Below, one piece after another: positions 15,708 through 19,025 of a stretch of DNA of 19,025 bases. Below the pieces are notes generated by a model. It made no database searches. It was not told the origin of the DNA and was given only the letters and a program-made list of their open reading frames with translations. This DNA is from Bacteroidota bacterium (GTDB taxonomy: Bacteria > Bacteroidota > Bacteroidia > Flavobacteriales_F > PHOS-HE28). Position 1 is the stretch's first letter. Each line of letters opens with the position of its first letter. The translations under genes were made by a program, and so were the position numbers. Where the stretch lies: positions 1 to 19,025 of the forward strand of contig JAEYYE010000186.1 of the NCBI GenBank assembly GCA_023430945.1, read 5' to 3'.

Positions 15708-16193
15708 ATGAAACCATCAATGACAGTTCTTGGATCGATCCTAATGATCACCATGCAAACCAGTGATTTCATCAGTGTGTCCGCTCAAAAGGAAGAGCGT
15801 ATCATACTTACCGGAACTGTGATCGCGCACAGTGGTGAGGGAATGCCCAAAGGCCTGCTGATCGCCAATGATGGAGCTTCCATGCCGATCGATATTGGAA
15901 GCAATGGACGCTTCTGGGTGAATGTGCCTGCGGGCATGAACTATCAAATGGCCTTTGCCCGGCGTGGCTGTGTTACCAAGATCGTGGAAGTGGATCTTAT
16001 CACTCCCGGACAAAGGTCCCGTGGTCGCATCAGTTTCGATGTTGAACTTGTTGCCGGCCAGGAATTGACCTCGATCGTCGCAGGGAAGATCGGATACGCA
16101 GGCAACGGTCGATTGATCGTGGAACATCGCACCGATCCCACGCCACCGGATCAACATCAATTCATCCAGGTGAACATGGATGTGCTGCCTTGA
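15708..16193 (+). CDS. Secreted transthyretin-like (carboxypeptidase-regulatory-like) protein
   Basis: The product has 161 residues with a signal sequence at ~1-27 (MKPSMTVLGSILMITMQ ... VSAQ). The mature part resembles the small beta-sandwich found as CarboxypepD_reg-like domains. It has an opening strand ILTGTVIAHSGEGMPKGLLI, a middle GSNGRFWVNVPAGMNYQMAF and a closing ARRGCVTKIVEVDL. This matches the usual GxV...P..ga.V...G.F...vp.G..y.l.f..... pattern. In Bacteroidota such domains occur alone as short exported proteins or at the N-terminus of TonB receptors; the function of the short ones is unknown. It is a single gene, converging with the HTH regulator gene 41 nt downstream, and it lies just after the GATC-dense intergenic region. 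Confidence 0.7.
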   Translation: MKPSMTVLGSILMITMQTSDFISVSAQKEERIILTGTVIAHSGEGMPKGLLIANDGASMPIDIGSNGRFWVNVPAGMNYQMAFARRGCVTKIVEVDLITPGQRSRGRISFDVELVAGQELTSIVAGKIGYAGNGRLIVEHRTDPTPPDQHQFIQVNMDVLP

Positions 16194-16234
16194 TATAGGC
16201 AAACAAAGCCGATGAACACATCAGCAAGCGCATG

Positions 16235-17224
16235 TCAAGATCGCCTTCGTTCCACTTCGTCCCGCAGGGCCTTGAAGTAGCGATGGCGCTCTTTTTCACC
16301 CGTGCCGCTGATCAACACACTGCGCTTGATCACATTCTCGATGCTGCGCTGCGTATGATCGCAAAAGACCTCATCGGTGGTGCTTACATAATTGATCGCG
16401 CTGTGGTTCACGAACACCATCCGTTGTTTGCCACTGGCGGCGAACACCATGTTATCGCCCTGCATCACTTCGTTGATGTAGACATTGAACTGTGCGCCTC
16501 CCGAAGAAGGAGGTTCGCCCAGGAGGAATTTCGCGCCAGCGTCCACCTGCGTTTCGAGGTGGTCCAATAGTTCGAGCAGCTTGTCATAAAGAATATCAGC
16601 CTCAACCTCTTTCCTGAAGATGCCGGCATCGCGGTAGAACGTGATCTGGCGCAGGAAGGCGTTCAAGCTATCGGCATTCCAGATCTCCGTGCACGGTACG
16701 CGCAGGTAGGAGAGGTACACCTTCCGCGACAGTGCGAGCAGGTTCTCTTCCCGATCGGCGAGATCGAAACGCCTGTTCTGGAAGGTTGGATCATTGAGGA
16801 TCGTACGCCGCCAGAAAAAAAGTTTGAAGAGCGTGAGCTCGGGGATTTGGAAATAATGGAACGTCGGGATATCCTCCGCCCGGAAGATGAACCTCGGTTC
16901 CTTCATGGACGCGATCTGTTCCAGTTGGCCGCTCATCGCCACGAGCCAGTCCGTGAATGGAAGGTCCGCAGAGCCTACGATCTTTCCGGTGAAGGTGAAC
17001 GAACTGCCGTTGCGTCCCATGAGCGCATCCATGGAAAGCCGGAAGCGCTCGCAGACCTTCAGCAATTCAGCAAGGTCCATCGTCTTCTCACCACGGATAC
17101 GCCGATAGGCACTGTCCACACTGATGCCCAACAGGGAGGCCAGTTCATCGGGCAGTGATAGATGCGCGGGCAGGTGCTCCTTTACCTGCGAGAACAATTT
17201 GTTCTGTACGGAGATCGCATCCAT
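16235..17224 (-). CDS. HTH-containing regulator of unknown family
   Basis: The product has 329 residues from the ATG at 17224. Residues ~20-70 form a XRE-like helix-turn-helix: LPDELASLLGISVDSAYRRI, RGEKTMDLAELLKVCERFRL, SMDALMG. The remaining ~260 residues are mostly helical (RREENLLALSRKVYLSYL-like segments, DILYDKLLELLDHLETQVDA) and end in a strand-rich part with NVYINEVMQGDNMVFA and a basic tail. This layout, an N-terminal XRE-type HTH plus a large helical domain, is common in Bacteroidota regulators but I cannot name the ligand. The gene starts 40 nt after the stop of the TonB-dependent receptor gene on the same strand, so it is probably co-transcribed with it and might regulate it. Confidence 0.75.
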   Translation of the reverse strand: MDAISVQNKLFSQVKEHLPAHLSLPDELASLLGISVDSAYRRIRGEKTMDLAELLKVCERFRLSMDALMGRNGSSFTFTGKIVGSADLPFTDWLVAMSGQLEQIASMKEPRFIFRAEDIPTFHYFQIPELTLFKLFFWRRTILNDPTFQNRRFDLADREENLLALSRKVYLSYLRVPCTEIWNADSLNAFLRQITFYRDAGIFRKEVEADILYDKLLELLDHLETQVDAGAKFLLGEPPSSGGAQFNVYINEVMQGDNMVFAASGKQRMVFVNHSAINYVSTTDEVFCDHTQRSIENVIKRSVLISGTGEKERHRYFKALRDEVERRRS

Positions 17225-17264
17225 GGCACGGAAAGTTCAACTAATTTCCGATCAACGGCAACTT

Positions 17265-19025
17265 CTACAATTCGATCTTGTAATAAAATATCGGAAGCAG
17301 TCCCAGCTGGAATTCCTCGCGGATCGGTTCTCCCGTGGCGTTCCCCGGGGCATAGGTGAGCGTAAGGATGTTCTTCCGATCGCTGATGTTGATCAGGTCC
17401 AGGCTGAATTCGTGCATCACTTTCGGCCTGTTCCACCTGTAACCGATCTTCAGGTCGGCACGGAAATACGGCTTGAATTGCAAGGTGTTCATCGAACGGT
17501 CCACATAGACCAGTTCCTGTGCGGCATCGCTGGCGGCACGATCGACCGGGCCATACCATCGCCCACCGGTCCAGGTGAGCTTTCCACCGATCGAAATGGC
17601 CGAACTTTTCTTCAGCGTGAATTCCCGCGAGAGCAACGCGTTCGCAGCATACCTGCCGTTGAAACTGGTGTTGCGCCAAATGCGGTCGCTGCCTCGGTAC
17701 CGCGCATCGAACAAAGATCCTGTCACCAGGAAATAATAGCCTTTCCGGAAAGGATGTTCGATGGTCAATTCAACGCCCATGTTGCGTCCGATCCCGGAAT
17801 TTTCCAGGCTATCGGGATAAAGGCGTTCGAAACCCGCCCCGGTATTCACGAGCGAGAATGAGGATGGCTCCACCTGCACCGGAATGTTGAAGAGATGCTG
17901 GTAGTAGATCTCGCTCTTCAAACGGATATGTTCACCTGCCATGCGATCATATCCGAGCACGAGATGGTGGCTCTTCGTAAGCCCCATGTCGTTGTTGGAT
18001 GTCCGGGGTGCTTCATCCGGCAGATCGTGCAGGAAGAAATAGAGGTATTGCGGTTGAAGCTGGGAGTGGAGCCCATAACCGAAGGCGATCCGTTGGGAAC
18101 CACCCGGATCGAAGCTTGCACCGAAACGTGGTTCGATGGGTGCGGTGCTGTTGGTGTTGATGGATGAATGGAAGGCGTGCAGACCGAAAGTGACCGTGAG
18201 CCGCTCGCCGAAGCGATGCTTCAATTGAGCGTATGGCTGCACCTGCGTAACCAGTGCGGTGGTATCCCAGCGCACCCGCCAGTCGTCCAGCAGGATCGGC
18301 CCGGTGGAGGTGATGAGCGCCCGGGCACTGTCGATGTACGCGAGCCGCTGCCGTTCGATGTTTAACCCGGCCTTCAGTTTGGTGCGCTTCCCGAACTTGC
18401 GCACCAGGAACGTGTTCCACGCGAGTTTTTCCTCGGTGGATCGATACCCCAGCATGCGCGGCAGGCTGTCCACCACGTACCGATCCTGTTCCACATGCCG
18501 GTAGATGTAGTAATGATGCGGCCGCACCTGCGCATGCGCCACCGCGAACGACGAGCGCAGGTACGTTCCCTCATCGATCATGTACGAATAGGTGGCCCCG
18601 CTGGTGGCCATGCGTGAGGTGAAGTACTGATCGCGATCGTTGTCGCCGTAGATCAGCGTGGTCGTGTCCGGTCTTTCCTGATCGCTCAACACGATGTCTA
18701 TGCTGCTGCTACCGCCGATCCCCCACAACGCCAGATCGCTTTTGCGACCGATCGGCAGGTTGATCCTGAAGGCACCGTCCTGGTATTTCGGGATGGCATC
18801 TGTGCCCACCTCGATCCCCATGAACCCGAAAAGCTGGAGCGTGCTGTAACGGTAGGAGAGCAGGTAGCTTGCCCGACCCTTCCTTCCGATCGGGCCTTCG
18901 GCGAGCAGTTCGGTGCCAAGGAAACCGAGTTGCGCGGCGAGTTCGTGGCGTTCGCTGTTGCCGTTGCGCATACGCAGATCAAACACGCCCGCGATCGAGT
19001 TGCCATATTCCGCGGGGAATGCGGC
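17265..19025 (-). CDS. TonB-dependent outer-membrane receptor; N-terminus outside window
   Basis: The frame is open to the last base, so the gene begins beyond the right edge; the apparent start at 18986 is internal. The first visible residues (AAFPAEYGNSIAGVFDLRMR, then NGN) are the end of the TonB plug domain, whose usual pattern is PAEYG...GGvvni.tk.G. The remaining ~560 residues are an outer-membrane barrel. They show alternating strands with aromatic girdles (YLLSYRYSTLQLFGF), a family-typical VQPYAQLKHRFGERLTVTFG, IEPRFGASF, LGYDRMAGEHIRLKSEIYYQ, and a C-terminal strand ending in YYKIEL. Receptors of this kind import siderophores, vitamin B12 or glycans using the TonB-ExbBD energy system. 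The substrate cannot be told because the N-terminus is missing. No SusD-like gene follows; an HTH regulator does. Confidence 0.9.
   Translation of the reverse strand, partial: AAFPAEYGNSIAGVFDLRMRNGNSERHELAAQLGFLGTELLAEGPIGRKGRASYLLSYRYSTLQLFGFMGIEVGTDAIPKYQDGAFRINLPIGRKSDLALWGIGGSSSIDIVLSDQERPDTTTLIYGDNDRDQYFTSRMATSGATYSYMIDEGTYLRSSFAVAHAQVRPHHYYIYRHVEQDRYVVDSLPRMLGYRSTEEKLAWNTFLVRKFGKRTKLKAGLNIERQRLAYIDSARALITSTGPILLDDWRVRWDTTALVTQVQPYAQLKHRFGERLTVTFGLHAFHSSINTNSTAPIEPRFGASFDPGGSQRIAFGYGLHSQLQPQYLYFFLHDLPDEAPRTSNNDMGLTKSHHLVLGYDRMAGEHIRLKSEIYYQHLFNIPVQVEPSSFSLVNTGAGFERLYPDSLENSGIGRNMGVELTIEHPFRKGYYFLVTGSLFDARYRGSDRIWRNTSFNGRYAANALLSREFTLKKSSAISIGGKLTWTGGRWYGPVDRAASDAAQELVYVDRSMNTLQFKPYFRADLKIGYRWNRPKVMHEFSLDLINISDRKNILTLTYAPGNATGEPIREEFQLGLLPIFYYKIEL

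Noticed and set aside
17124..17861. Plus-strand frame of 245 codons opposite the regulator and receptor
   Set aside because: It spans the junction of two well-supported minus-strand genes and has no family features.

Overview
The window looks like a chromosomal segment of a Bacteroidota bacterium, most likely of the Flavobacteriales. Two secreted proteins end in type IX secretion (T9SS) sorting domains. One carries a SprB-like repeat and the conserved repeat-type domain that usually precedes such tails. A TonB-dependent receptor runs off the right edge, fragments of FISUMP-type surface-protein genes recur, and starts lack clear Shine-Dalgarno sequences. Most of the window (about 4.4-19 kb) is fairly GC-rich and unusually dense in the palindrome GATC. 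The first 2.2 kb is visibly more AT-rich and has GATC only at about chance frequency, so it is probably of foreign origin.

Left region (1-2.4 kb, all +): the C-terminal part of an ATP-grasp ligase of the kind that macrocyclises ribosomal peptides (graspetide/MvdD type); a structured intergenic repeat; a 412-residue protein of unknown function ending in a sigma-region-4-like helix-turn-helix; and, 3 nt behind it, a 58-residue candidate membrane protein. Region 2.4-4.45 kb is a patchwork of decayed and mobile-looking DNA. Three related fragments of a FISUMP gene family (+) lie between a small secreted-protein gene (-) and a toxin-antitoxin cluster (-). That cluster has two intact antitoxin-like genes and one ParE/RelE toxin joined by ATGA overlaps, preceded by a third antitoxin gene broken by two frameshifts.

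Right region (4.5-19 kb): a YihY/BrkB-family membrane protein; a large T9SS-secreted protein split by one apparent frameshift; an SRPBCC/AHSA1-like protein divergent from katG (catalase-peroxidase), which ends at a strong palindromic hairpin; a fragment of an AraC-type regulator; a multi-domain SAM methyltransferase resembling polyketide-associated enzymes; a second T9SS protein; a two-gene unit of a small membrane protein and a CsgG/LpoB-like protein with a putative barrel half; a 0.5-kb noncoding stretch extremely dense in GATC; a secreted transthyretin-like protein; an unusual HTH regulator; and the TonB-dependent receptor just upstream of it.

Functional links are loose. KatG handles peroxide. 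The secreted, T9SS, CsgG-like and TonB genes form an envelope and surface set, and the receptor and HTH regulator are probably co-transcribed. I see no rRNA, tRNA, CRISPR array, transposase or integrase. All family names rest on recognition of motifs by eye, not on searches.
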